Assembly (NCBI GenBank): GCA_025765615.1
Contig: JAIVFJ010000436.1
Coordinates: 1 to 41,861 of the forward strand
Length of the DNA stretch: 41,861 bases
DNA from: Zopfochytrium polystomum
Taxonomy: Eukaryota > Chytridiomycota > Chytridiomycetes > Chytridiales > Chytridiaceae
Direction: 5' to 3'
The notes under the pieces are model-generated. The model ran no database searches. It was not told the origin of the DNA and was given only the letters and a program-made list of their open reading frames with translations. A program made the translations under genes and the position numbers. Positions 19,553 to 30,234 of the stretch are shown in pieces; the stretch's first letter is position 1, and the number at the start of each line of letters is the position of its first letter.

Positions 19553-19915
19553 TGTTATGAATCACCCTCTGGAAACCTCTGGAACCTTCTAGAACATTCC
19601 TTCATGGAACCTTGTGGAACCTTCTGGAACCTTCTGGAACCTTCTAGAACATTCCTTCATGGAACCTTGTGGAACCTTCTGGAACCTTCTTTGCTTTCCT
19701 GACTTGTCTTGTTGTCATTGGTATCATTGGTATCATTGTATTACTAATTGCTCTTTCTGGAACCTTCTTTGAGTCTTGACAAGGAAGACTCTCAAAAGGT
19801 ATAAAAGGGGGATGGGGGACCTGTCCCATCCCTCAAGTGAATTATTGTTTCCAATACAATCATCACTCCTCTCAGTTCCTTGTCTGCCTTGTCCTGTCCT
19901 GCCCTGTTCCTGACA
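19553..19915 (+). repeat. 3' LTR (363 bp)
   Basis: Identical by eye to 16688-17050, with the same heat-shock-element array, TATA box and ends. Confidence 0.95.
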
Positions 19916-20074
19916 TGCAAGGGCAGCTGCATTCTGGTGCTTTGGGGCTAACTGCACCCAACTAGCTGCATCCAAAAAGAGCAGATCTAACCTGCCACCC
20001 ACACAACTTTATGCGCAACTAAAGCAACAACTGCAACAGAGGAGCCGAGCAAGCTGGTTATGCAAAACTCTGTC

Positions 20075-20156
20075 CGACAACGGCAGGACTCGAACCTGCG
20101 CACGGACACCGTAACAGATTTCTAGTCTGTCGCCTTAACCGCTCAGCCACTTTCAA
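20075..20156 (-). tRNA. tRNA-Ser(AGA)-like, acceptor 5' strand degenerate
   Basis: The minus strand shows D-arm GCTGAGCGGTTAAGGC, anticodon loop CTAGAAA between ACAGA and TCTGT, a class II variable arm, T arm GCAGG/TTCGAGT/CCTGC and 3' acceptor CGTTGTC. The 5' strand TTGAAAG pairs at only about three of seven positions, so this is probably a pseudogene. Confidence 0.65.
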
Positions 20157-20349
20157 TTGGTGCTTACCAGTGCCACTTGCAGCCAGCTCCAAACCTGGAT
20201 GTGCAGCAGCAGCCTGATATTGCACTGATCCACAGACAACTTCAGTCCCTGGCTTTGGCTTGCCAATGGCCCAACACAAAATTTAAATCATCCAAAAATG
20301 TGATTCTCCTGGTTTGTTTTCATGAAAAGAAATGGTGCCAAGTTGGAAA

Positions 20350-20423
20350 GCACCAGCTTGCCTTCAGTGGTAGAATTATCGCCTGCCACGCGGTAGACCC
20401 GGGTCCGATTCCCGGCTGTTGCA
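20350..20423 (+). tRNA. tRNA-Gly(GCC)-like
   Basis: A box A-like TGGTAGAATTATCGCC, anticodon GCC and T arm CCGGG/TCCGATT/CCCGG are clear. Acceptor GCACCAG/CTGTTGC pairs with one mismatch. About three extra bases lie before the D arm. Possibly functional, possibly a relic. Confidence 0.65.
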
Positions 20424-21015
20424 CCCTTCTGTCAATGTCATTCGACTGTGATCTCTGGTTGGGGCACAGTGTTGGTACTTGCCTGCGCCTTTGCTGTTTT
20501 GGGATTTGACAAATGTGATGGTTGTTTTTTCTTTTTTTTTCTTTTTGTTTCCCACGGACATAAGGCTTTCTCCCACGTCACATGACTGCCTTACCCAGCG
20601 TACATGGAACTGCTGCTAGGTTCACTTAATGCATTGGGTCCCAGGGCGTCCCCAGGTGCAAAAAGTGGTAAGCCAGCATTTCTAGTGGGCCCAGCAACGC
20701 TCTGACCAAATTGCTTTACCTCAGCCCTGGCAACCTTGCTTTACACCAACGCACAGGCTATGCTGCAAGAGTTCTTTCTTGTCGCACGTCTTTTGCCCAG
20801 ATAAACAAAATAAATAAAAAAAGGGTTTGTGCCTCAGCAGTGTCTGTGACTCTGCATTCAGTTGTGTTTTGCAAAATGACAACTTCAAACGTCCAATAAT
20901 TGGGGGACAATCAGTTATTTTCATCTGAAAAGCTGGGTTGAATCAAATCAAACGCAGAGTAGGGTCTTGTGCGTGGCGAGCCTTAGGATGTGCATTTTGG
21001 GCAGTTGTGGCAGCT
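20424..21015. other. No gene recognised
   Basis: The spacer between two tRNA features has T-rich and A-rich tracts and no convincing coding frame. Confidence 0.5.
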
Positions 21016-21102
21016 CCGACCATAGCTCAGTTGGAAGAGCGCATGACTGTAATTTATTGAGATGATATCATGAGGTCCCCAGTTCGAACCTGGGTGGTCG
21101 GA
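21016..21102 (+). tRNA. tRNA-Tyr(GTA) with a 14-nt intron
   Basis: Acceptor CCGACCA/TGGTCGG pairs perfectly and the discriminator is A. U8, A9 and D arm TAGCTCAGTTGG are normal. Anticodon stem CATGA/TCATG encloses CTGTAA plus 14 extra bases placed after position 37, as usual for eukaryotic tRNA-Tyr. The T arm is CCCAG/TTCGAAC/CTGGG. It looks functional. Confidence 0.92.
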
Positions 21103-22439
21103 TATGCTCTGGCTCTCAGAGAACACTGGACCTGATTGTTGCAGGTTCCTGTGTGCGACCTGGGCTCTGCCGTTTGACAATCACATGTGCACACTTCCAG
21201 CGCCCCAGATTTGCCTGCCAACGCCAATCCTGCACACGCACTGTGTGGCAGCCGAAGCTGCTGTTTGAGCTCCATCTTTTCCACCAACCGACCACAACCC
21301 ACGTCAAGAGAATTCGAAAAACTGGTACCTAAGGCTCAGCAGTTCGGTTAGGATAGGATAAATGGCCTTCTAACCTAACCCTATCTTTTCAATAGTGTAT
21401 TATTCGCTCCAACCCGAAGATGAGGAATCTGCAACTTGAAAGTTAAAAATTACATGCAGATGAAGGAAAGAGAAAGTCCAAGAGAAAAAAAAAAGATACA
21501 CACGTGAAAGAGAAAGAAGCCAAGGTGAAGCAAAGGAGCCAAAGAACACAAGAGAAGGTTTAATATGTACGACAGCTCAGTAAAATAATAGTTCAACACA
21601 ACAAAAAACAAAAGAAAAACAATGATGTGGCAAAGAATCCCAATAACCACCACCTCCCACCAAAGCGCCACTCACCGTGTCAGAGTCAACCCATCCCAAC
21701 CCATCAGGCTTCTCTGTCACTCCCTGAGTCTCCTTATTCAGCCACTTCTCCTCAACTCCCTAAACCCCTTGTTGCACACAGGATCCCAGTGCTCACACAG
21801 AGCATCCCGAGCTTGATCCCATACCTGAGCCATCTTTTTGCGAGTCCTGAGATCTGCCCTCCTGTCATCTTGGTCAAGCGTGTGACTCTTACAGCATGTG
21901 CGACATGTGCATGTGAGCCATCACAAGGCTGTGGGTTTGACCTCCACGTTGGGCATGTCCTGATTTTCTGTGGCATGAGCAACTTGATCTAGCAAGGGCA
22001 TTGTCAGGATGAAACACAAACCCTGCATTTGATTTGAATGACCATTTGGACTCGATTCAAAAGCGATTTCATCATTAGTAAAATTTTCTCATGTCTGACT
22101 GTTCAGCCCAAAACTTGAAAATTTACTGAATCAAATGGCCGAATAACATGGAAAATTGTCATTTATATTCAGAAATCAAATCAAATCAAATCAAACATTG
22201 AAAAGGACTCGATTTGTGTTAGACCCTATTCAGCAGTTTGGGCATTTACAGTGCAATGAGGGAAAGGTGAATGTCTGTTAAGTTTTTCAGTCTCAAAGTG
22301 AAGCTTGGGACGTTTCGCCCAGTATCAGTGTCGAATTGCCAAAGAGCATCCTTGAGAAGGTGTGTTTGCTTTTCAGACCTGCCAAATTGGTTCATGCCTC
22401 TGCAGGCTTTCATACTGGGCAAAATGCTGACAACACCAA

Positions 22440-22481
<42 letters not shown>

Positions 22482-23030
22482 GCAGTGCAGCCTGCAGCAT
22501 GTATCTAATATGTCTGAACTGACAACAGATACAGAAAACCTCATTTCGGTATCCGTTGCGCTTACCACTATTATGCCAAAACCCCATATTATCTGTTATC
22601 AGTGAATGTATTTAGACCTTCAAGCGTGTGCTTTTACCCAAATTCTGTGGTATTTGCAGTCATTAGACGCGGTCCAGCATTGGGTCACCTTGTGCTGCAA
22701 TTTTGCAAATGGTATCTGACACATTTTTGCTGTCACAGGTGCATGGCAGGGGTTCAGACAGAAAGATTGACTGCATTGCATTTTGTGAAGTCCAATGGCT
22801 TTGGGGAGTGGTCCATTGTTTGATTTACATACTTTGCCCTGCAGCCTGGCCTCTGAATCCGCACTGGCATGCCATTTTGAGAATGGAGAGTCAACACAAA
22901 ACCCAACAATCCTATGATCATATGCAATCTCTGCCACACATTTTGAATGCTTCCTTGAATGGGAAAGTGTGAAAAGAATAGGATCAATTGGCAACCATCT
23001 CCAAACTATAATATGCTGCCGCGCTGCAAC
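21103..23030. other. AT-rich, gene-free repeat region
   Basis: Short ORFs here show no protein character. The segment holds GGTTAG/CTAACC inverted pieces near 21348-21385, AAATC tandem units near 22175-22195 and a 37-base T tract at about 22443-22479, possibly the poly(A) tail of a minus-strand retroposon. No source element could be named. Confidence 0.5.
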
Positions 23031-23039
23031 TGCTTAGTG

Positions 23040-23100
23040 GGTGTGGCTGTTAGGCATGGTCAGCACACCGCAAGGTTGGTGGTTCAAATCCACCTGGTAG
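23040..23100 (+). pseudogene. tRNA-derived relic
   Basis: A well-formed T arm, GGTGG/TTCAAAT/CCACC, is preceded by a weak box A-like stretch (TGGCTGTTAGGCATGG). The anticodon arm is not clear, so no amino acid is assigned. Confidence 0.45.
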
Positions 23101-24042
23101 CGATAAGGGTTGTAGATTTGTGTGGACTGTTGCCTGAAAGTGCCAAGGGGGTCACTCTCAGGAAACCAAAAGCATCACTTGCCAAAGCAGGGCCATAAGC
23201 TCCAGAGTCTTTTCTTTCTGGTTTTGCCATCATATGCTGCAATGAGGGCAACAATCTCCCTGATGTCGCAAGGTTGCCAGCAGCAGAGCTGACAATGATT
23301 TCTAGCAGTGGTGGACAGCTGCAAAGCATTTTACAAGTAGCGTCTGCCACAGAACAGATCCCCATTTGGGTTTGATTTGATTTGATTCTGCTTTCCAGAC
23401 CCAAATGACAAGAAAAAATGTATTTCCCAGACAACTGAATCTGACAAATGGCTGTTTTTGCACTCAAATTGCGCCAAATCAAAAGGAATTTCGATTTTTT
23501 ACTCATAAAACCTGAATCAAATTGAATTCAAATAACTCTATACTGGAGAATTCATTTGATTCAAGTCTGATTTGAATTCAAATCAAACTCAAATTTATTT
23601 CAGATTTGACCCAGTTCAGTCTGTGGCAGAGCCTATTCAGGAGAAAAGGCACAGCCTGGAGGCCACCTTCCTTTGTTTACCTAGAGGCTACCGCCACTGG
23701 CCTGGGGGGTAGATGGCAAAAGTTTGTCTCTTGCCCCAACCAAGAGCAAAAAAATCTCTACAAACGCAAACAGCCTGAGTCAGCCATGAAGGATGTAACT
23801 GGATGTTGGACCCCACTTTGTCAGTTTTTCAATAAAAGATAAGACGCTTCCCTCACCAGTCTTGTTTTGCCATTCTCGTCATTGCCACCATCACCGCCAT
23901 CACAGTCTCCCCAGGCCCAACAATCTTGGCTGTCACCTTGCATTTGGGCCCATGACCTCATTTATACGCAACCCCTCGTAGCCCAGATACCCCTTTGGAC
24001 CCTTCAACCCTTTCTGCGCACCCAAGACAGGAGGGTGTGGAG
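23101..24042. other. No gene recognised
   Basis: The segment includes TTTGATT/AAATCAAA direct and inverted pieces at 23365-23600 and AATAAA at about 23830. No frame with protein character was seen. Confidence 0.5.
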
Positions 24043-24106
24043 CGAGCGTGCCAGGGGTCGAACCTGGAATCTCTTGATTTGTAGTCAAGCGTTTTGCCAC
24101 ACGCCC
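24043..24106 (-). pseudogene. Truncated tRNA-Arg relic
   Basis: It matches the tRNA-Arg at 16231-16303 but lacks about nine bases of the D arm. The anticodon ACG has become ACA by a CpG-type change. The acceptor, anticodon stem and T arm remain. Confidence 0.8.
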
Positions 24107-24808
24107 TTGGGATGATGAGCACTTCTTGTGGCTTGTTACCGTATCTTGGAGCCTTACTTTGATTGAAATCCAGGATCTGCTCACACTACATACCTTTGAA
24201 GAGTAATAGCAAGTAAAAAAAACATTTGCACTGGTCCCAGTGCTATTGACACTTCTACTGCTTTTGACACTGCACAAGCACTTGGAGGTGGTTTTGATAT
24301 TCACTTGGGTTGAAAACATCAGTGTGCCTCACCCCAGAAATGTGATAGGAATGAGTGCATGTTTGGCAGCTTTGAATAGCCCCTGTGTATGCAGTCTTCC
24401 TTTTCCAGCACTGGCATGTTGTGTGGAACATGTTTGAAGCTCAAGCACCTCTGTGCCAGCACAGTGCTAAAGGCTGAACTCATCCCACTGCATCTGGAGG
24501 TGGTCGTGCTTGGGACCTTCTTCGCCAGATGAGAGTCTAGGCAACTCATTGGACTGAGTGCTGTCAAAAAACCCACTTTGAAAGGGTGCTCTACCCAGTC
24601 TGGGAATTGGACCTGGGTCTACCCCATGAGTGAAATGGGGTGGCAGGGTTATTTGCCAATAGGTGCAGATCTGGCACTCAGCCTCTTTATCTGCAAAATG
24701 GTTACAAATAAGACACACCCAGCTCCTGCAAGCGAGACTGTGGATGGAATGTCACAGGCTTCACACCAAGTTTTGCTATTAGTACTGAGGGGTCTCTGCA
24801 TCACTTTT
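24107..24808. other. No gene recognised
   Basis: The spacer between tRNA relics has a weak box B-like stretch on the minus strand near 24595-24615 but no foldable tRNA. Confidence 0.5.
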
Positions 24809-24876
24809 GGGGGTATATATCAGTGGTAGCTCGCTTCGCATGCGAGATGCCCAGGGTTCGATCCCCTGTGCCTCCA
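24809..24876 (+). tRNA. tRNA-Ala(CGC)-like, shortened D arm
   Basis: Acceptor GGGGGTA/TGCCTCC with final A, anticodon arm CTCGC/TTCGCAT/GCGAG and T arm CAGGG/TTCGATC/CCCTG are good. The D region is about five bases short, giving 68 nt in total. Function is doubtful. Confidence 0.65.
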
Positions 24877-26338
24877 CGGCGCTGGTGACATATGCATTGG
24901 AGCTTTCTGTGTCACTGCCATTCTGGTTGACCAATCTGACCAAAGGAGCTGTTGGGCGATCCACTCACTCACAAAGCCTGTCTTCCAAACCTCTTCCCTG
25001 GCTTGAACATCCACAAATCCAAGAAAACTACTAAGAATTTAAATTTTGTGTTTGATCACATAAAGTACTCGCCAAAAAAAGGAGTGACAAGGGCCACTTT
25101 GGCTGCAGCCACACCAAAATAACCAGCATACACACAAACAAAAACCCACTTGCACACCAAGAACAGCAGCATCTGCACAAAACACAGCACCTACAGTGCG
25201 GGACATCAAAATCAAGCAAATTTGGATTTTCTTGTTTCCCCATCAGATCTTTTTTCCCCCCCCAACTTCCTGGGCCCATTCGCTTCTCCTGCGTCTCCTG
25301 TATTAGATTCTAGGGTATATCACATAAGGTGTGGGTCATAGTAGCATAAGAGCTGAAGAACCTAATCTATGATTCAGAAAAACACATTGTATACTTTCAC
25401 ATGAACCTTTGACCCTTCAGAAAGAGGAATTGATTCGGTCATTTCTCTAACTTTTATAATTTTCCACTATGTAGACTTAATTTTTAGTCCTAGAACGAGG
25501 ATTGCCACTTATCAGTGCAATTAGAATCATTATCTTTGTGATAATGAAAGAGCTATTTGGCTCCTTGGTTAAAAAAATGGGTCTATGTAGCCTGGGAGCT
25601 GCCTCTTGATCATAGGTGTACATAATCATGTAAATGCTTCTTATCTCTTATCTTTTCTTCCTTGTCAGTAATTTTCATTCTTCCTTTCTTTTGCTTTCTT
25701 TTCCTCGTTTTCCTTATGCCACTTTCCCTATAAATAGTTGTCCTTGGAGAAGCAGCCTATATTAATCTCAACTATCTTTACAAATGTGACCCCAACCTCA
25801 ATGAATGCCATCTCTAAGAATTCAGATTTGTATAAGTACTCTGAGAGACTACACCGAGGTCTCAGTGATAAAGTCTAGGGTTTATTCGCAAAAACAAGCG
25901 TACCTGTCATAAAACTGCAAGGATCGGGACCCCTATTATTGCTCCTGGTTCTTTAGTTTCCAAGGCGTTATCAAAGTGTATTTGCGGCTAACCCAACTTT
26001 ATTATTGGGTCTGCTTTTACTACTTTTGTCTTAACAGTTTCTGTTGCCACCAGGTTTTCTCAACATATTTTCTTTTTCAGTGACTAACGGAGACTGCCCG
26101 ACTGCCTAGGGATGGGGTGCCTGACAGGCCGTACCCCAAGCCCGCCTAATTTATTATTTATTTTTGGCACTTGTACATACATGCATAGGGTTGGGGGGGA
26201 CTTAGAGCATTTGTGGTGGATGCTCCAAGTCAGGGGGGTTGACTTGTCAATTTTCTCTCTCTCTGTTTTTGGGCCATTTCTCTTTTTCCTTTTTTCTTCA
26301 ATCTGATTTCTGTCCCTTGGCACCAATACAGAGTCCCT
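24877..26338. other. AT-rich segment with a promoter-like TATA box; no gene recognised
   Basis: CCCTATAAATAG at about 25728 and TGTATT (25299) with AATACA (26325-26330) as possible inverted ends hint at a roughly 1-kb LTR. No target duplication or primer site supports it, so it stays unassigned. Confidence 0.3.
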
Positions 26339-26379
26339 TCAAATCCATCTGGCTCGCAAGGTGAGGGTAGTGAGAGATG

Positions 26380-26399
26380 GTACACACCCGGGTGTGTAC
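26380..26399. repeat. Perfect 20-bp palindrome
   Basis: GTACACACCC followed by its exact reverse complement, with no spacer. It lies at the start of a CpG-rich island in the otherwise CpG-poor block. The role is unknown. Confidence 0.8.
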
Positions 26400-26702
26400 A
26401 TGGTCCCTTCGTGGGGCTCCTCTAAAGGGGCCGTGGGTGGGGAATGCAGCTGGCCCCACCAGCGACTGTGTGACATTGCCGGCTCTGTGTTGGAGTGAGG
26501 ATCCCTGGCGCTTGCCCGCCGCGATGACGGTGGTGGTGGTGGTGACGACGATGGCATCGTTGTCCCCGACCTTCCCGTCCCCGCGAGGGTGTTGGTGGCT
26601 GCGCCCGGTGCGGCCCCCGACACCTGAGAGTTCGATCTACAAGCGCCTGTCTCGGTCCTATTGCTGTGAGGGTGAGATGTGTGAGTACAAGTGCGATTTG
26701 AT

Positions 26703-26880
26703 AAAGCCCGTTGGTTGAGTGATCGTGCCAACGCAGCCCAGCGGGGTGCGTGTACGATCGCAGGTGTTTCCGCGTGCAAGTTCCCTGCTGGCGACCTTCG
26801 AACCCCTACATAGTCGACTCCCTTCTCTCTCTCCCCCCCCGTCGCTGGCGACGACGAGGGCTCCCGCAGCACCGTCCGCG
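26703..26880 (+). repeat. CpG-rich copy of the dispersed repeat
   Basis: Aligns with 15767-15965 (start TGATAAAGCC, then the shared GTTTCC...AAGTTCCC and CTTCTCTCT parts) while keeping its CpG sites. Confidence 0.75.
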
Positions 26881-28405
26881 ACGAGGGGCGCTAGGTCGCG
26901 CCCTGTCTGTCCCGTCGCTATTAACCGCTCCTGTTGTATTTGAGATTAGGTTCCTGAGATAAAAACCCCCGTTTCCCTCTTCTCTCTCTTTATTCTGCGG
27001 TTGTGTTGCGCCCTTGGGAGTGCCCTTTCCGTTTCCCCTCGCATCGGCACGCGGCTACGCGAGTAATCGGTGCTCTGGCACTGATCCTTCAGAGGATTGT
27101 CCCTCTGAATGTTCATTCTTTGTGTTTGAGACCCCTGTTAGACAGATCAGTAGGGATACTTCGTGGACTAGGCAAGTAGTAGGGTTGAAACACCCCCTAG
27201 ACAACAGCCCAATAAAGTTAGTTTTAGCCTATTATTTGCTTACAGAGTTGGTGATGAAAATTCAGGGGGGCCAAAACTCCCCCAACTCGTTTTTCAGCCA
27301 AATATGGACGAGTTGGGGACGAGTTGCGGGCAACGCCAAACAGGCCACCAACTTGGAGCACCTTTTCCAATTAGTTGCAGGTGACGCCAAACATGCCACC
27401 CCCCCAACTTGTTTTTTGTCCAACCCGCGCACCAAGTTTGTGTCTCATTGGACAAAATCGAAATTTGGGCTGGCGCCAAACAGGCCTTTATTGATTTGCA
27501 AATGAGGTGTGAAACGAGTGAGAAAAAAAAAGTTTTTCCGCATCTAGCTGGAAAATAAATTGAGTCAAATTGCGGATTTGAGCCAGAGTTAAACCCTACA
27601 GAGCAACTGCTCACCTATTCCAAAACCAAAACACTTGGGAACAGGAGTATGAATGAAAAAAGCCATAATCAGGGTCATGTGAGCTTGCCCCTCCAGGAGC
27701 AAAGCCTTGCGCTTGGAGGGAGAATTCTCACCTCTGACTCCCAAGTACCTGAAACGGCAACCACCGTATTCTGCCCACAGTGCACCCCAGCATGCGTTGT
27801 CCTCTAATTTGATGCCAAGCATGCCAGCAACTTGTGGTGCAAGGCAACGAATTGCTAATGTTGTTGGACACTTGGCTTTCTGCTTGTGATGCAGCAATTC
27901 CCCCTCTGGCAGAGCAGCAGAGGTTACCACCAACCCCCCCACGTTTGATGATAATGTTGCTGAGCAGGAAAGGCTAGGCTAGGGTGGTGGCAAAAGAGCA
28001 ATGTTGTGTCATTGAGCATTGCAAGAAGTGAAGGTGACACATGAATTAATCAGTGAAATCCTCAAACCAATTGTTGAACCACCCCACTCCCAATTAAAGG
28101 AGGACGGCTTTGCCCCCCAGACTCAGAGCAGACTTCCATGAAAAACTGCCCAGCAACTGCAAATGCTTTGGCCCAAAAACGCCCTTTGTGATGTGGAGAA
28201 TGCAGAGAAGTGCATTACCTGCACAATTTTGGGGCAGATTCTTCAAAAATTAGGTCTCTGTGACCCACAAATACAGATGAGTGTGGCCCTCTGCCACTGC
28301 AGACTTGCCATCCTGCAGAGTGGAGAGCGCAGATGTTGGCCAACCGCATTGGCGGTATGCAGCCTTACTGAGGACACAATCTTGTTTTTGCACCAATTGT
28401 TCCTT
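26881..28405. other. No gene recognised; short internal repeats
   Basis: At 27244-27500 there are repeated CGCCAAACAGGCC-like and CCCAACTCG/ACGAGTTGG pieces. The rest is plain spacer. Confidence 0.45.
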
Positions 28406-28481
28406 GTCACCGCCTGGGTTAAGGTGACAGACTCAAAATCTGTTACTCCCTGGGTGCACAGGTTTGAGTCCCCTTTCGACA
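28406..28481 (+). tRNA. tRNA-Leu(CAA)-like, 5' part degenerate
   Basis: The anticodon loop CTCAAAA between ACAGA and TCTGT, a class II variable arm, a T arm around GGTTTGAGTCC and 3' acceptor TTTCGAC are present. The 5' acceptor keeps only GTC, and the D arm lacks about two bases. Probably a pseudogene. Confidence 0.6.
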
Positions 28482-28566
28482 AAGCAGGAGTAGGACTGAA
28501 GGGCATGTAAAGCTTGTTTGGCTGTTTGCACTTTTGGTTTAATTGTTCCACCTGAGTGTTTCTGCT

Positions 28567-29043
28567 GTGTTAACAGTCTACTCTGTGTGAGGGAGTAGAA
28601 GGAGTGAATGAAGTGGAGATGTGTGTTTGTGGGTGGTCCTTCTCAGAGAAAGAGAAAAACTCTATTATGAACAACTAATACATGTTGATGATATGCAAGC
28701 TCTAATAGTTGCTAGGCGAGCATGACAGGTGCATGGTAAAAACCTCTCCTATATTGTCTGCTTGAGCAGAGGAGGAGGAAAACTGTTTACACTGGATTTC
28801 CTGTTCCAGCATTAAGTGGAACGGAAACCCGGTGTCAACAGTTTTCCTATAGGAGAGCTTTTACCCTGTGCCGGTCACGCTTGCCTAGCAACTATTACAG
28901 TGTGTATATCATCATCATGTATCAATAATTCATAACAGAGTTTTTCTCTTTCTCTCCAAGTTGGGGAGAAGGACCACCCACAAACACACATCTCCACTGC
29001 ATTCACTCCTTCCACTCACTCACTCAAAGTAGACTGTTTACAC
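28567..29043. mobile_element. Foldback element (imperfect palindrome, 477 bp)
   Basis: The left arm 28567-28808 and right arm 28817-29043 are imperfect inverted copies over their whole length, with an 8-base centre (GTTCCA-GCATTAAG-TGGAAC). Outer ends are GTGTTAACAGTCTAC and GTAGACTGTTTACAC. A 14-base insertion and scattered changes separate the arms. There is no coding capacity and no target duplication was seen. A single outer arm recurs at 15658-15764. Confidence 0.85.
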
Positions 29044-29933
29044 CTTGGAAATAGCATGGGCCCACACACTGTCAGGAAGCAGTGAAAGGTGTGCCTTGGA
29101 TGGTGGGGTGAAACCGTTTGCCCCTTCAGGTGCACGGTCTGTCCTTCTGTTCTCTTCAGCAGTGGGGCTTTAATTCTTGACTGGGAACTGTGATTCTTGA
29201 ATCTTTGACTGAGAGTTCTGTTCTTGGCAAAGACTGTGAGCTGTGGAGCTTGAATCTTGAATATGGACTGTGAACTGTGGTACTTGAATCTTTGACTGTG
29301 GGTTCTGTGAACAAGAGTCTTGACCATGACTGTGAGCTCCATGAGCTCTACTTGAATCTTGACTGTGAACTGTGAACTGTGGAACTTGAGTCTTGGCTGG
29401 GATTTGTGTACTGCAGACTGACACTGGAGTTGACTTTGGTGGTTGGTCTTCAATACCTGGCTGTGAACCTTGAATCAAGGACTTGTGAGCATGAGACTTG
29501 GGGGCTCGGCTTGAGTTTTGGGTGACTGTTCCAATTGGTGGATCTTGGATTTGACCAGTGACCCAGTCAATGGCAGGGTTCTGGGCTTGCAGCCATGGTA
29601 ATCCCAGGATGACAGAGAATGTGGGTGAGCCATGATCCAATACTTCCAGGTTGACCATGGGGGGTGGAAAGTCTTGGATGTGGAGGTTCAGCTTGGTTTC
29701 ATGGCTGACTTCCTTGAACAGAGCATGATTGGCAAAGTGGACCTTGAGGGGTGTGGATTTCTTGATGGTGGGAATGGCACAAGACTTGACAAGGGTGGCA
29801 TCAATGATGTTGCAGGATCATCCAGAGTCGATAAGGGCCTTGGTTGTGATGGTCGACTTGGGTGCGAGTTGAATCTTGACATCCATGTGAGTTGGTGGGG
29901 CTTGGAATCTGGGGTGTTTGTGGTTCAACCAAG
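29044..29933 (-). pseudogene. Broken second copy of the RT-less pol
   Basis: The minus strand matches 18083-18983 of the complete element: protease (DSG, then a TGA where the intact copy has TCA, about 29820), LGLPWLQAQNPAIDW, the repeat linker and LLPDSVWAHAISK. There it stops at the edge of the foldback element. It carries an extra 20-odd residues (including PPKSTPVSVCST) that the complete copy lacks, and a further stop at SPTA (TCA to TAA). It shares the absence of reverse transcriptase and RNase H between linker and LLPDSVWAHAIS. No LTR is attached. Confidence 0.88.
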
Positions 29934-30033
29934 TGGGGTGTTTGGTTCTGGGACGAAAAGCGCAAAAACAAAATGGAAAAAAAAAATTTTTTTTTACAAA
30001 TTATCGATAAGCAGTGAAGAAGTCTCCTTGGCT

Positions 30034-30034
<1 letters not shown>

Positions 30035-30072
<38 letters not shown>

Positions 30073-30080
30073 GGCTGGCT
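30035..30080 (+). repeat. (GTCT)n microsatellite
   Basis: About nine units of TGTC with a variant end, in the region upstream of the membrane-protein gene. Confidence 0.9.
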
Positions 30081-30234
30081 GTCTACTCTGCCTGCCGGCT
30101 GTTGGGTTTTGTCGCTCGCCGGCGCCCGGTCGCCCCGCCCCAACTCCCGTGCCGTGCCGTGCCGCGCCCTCAATCACACACGCACAATCACACACACCCC
30201 AGCTCCCAACTCCCAACTCCCACTCACAAACCAA

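Larger units (their letters stand above)
16688..19915 (+). mobile_element. Complete non-autonomous Ty3/gypsy (chromodomain) element with identical LTRs
   Basis: The element is 3228 bp: LTR 16688-17050, interior 17051-19552, LTR 19553-19915. It is flanked by a perfect 5-bp duplication, TGCAA at 16683-16687 and 19916-19920. By eye the two 363-bp LTRs are identical, so insertion was recent. The interior has gag, then in the -1 frame a pol that keeps protease, part of the integrase zinc domain and a chromodomain but lacks reverse transcriptase, RNase H and the integrase core. It must rely on enzymes from elsewhere. The LTR has no CpG at all, and the interior has only about four. Confidence 0.95.

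Noticed and set aside
24570..24625. A further tRNA on the minus strand
   Set aside because: Only a box B-like string is present. The T stem does not pair and no anticodon arm forms.
25299..26330. A 1-kb solo LTR bounded by TGTATT and AATACA
   Set aside because: The flanks are not duplicated (TCTCC and GAGTC), and no primer site or matching second copy was seen.
20075..28481. Mitochondrial-type 5' editing as the reason for mismatched acceptor stems
   Set aside because: Such editing in chytrid mitochondria concerns the first three pairs. Here most of the 5' strand or D arm is changed, and the surroundings are nuclear transposons.
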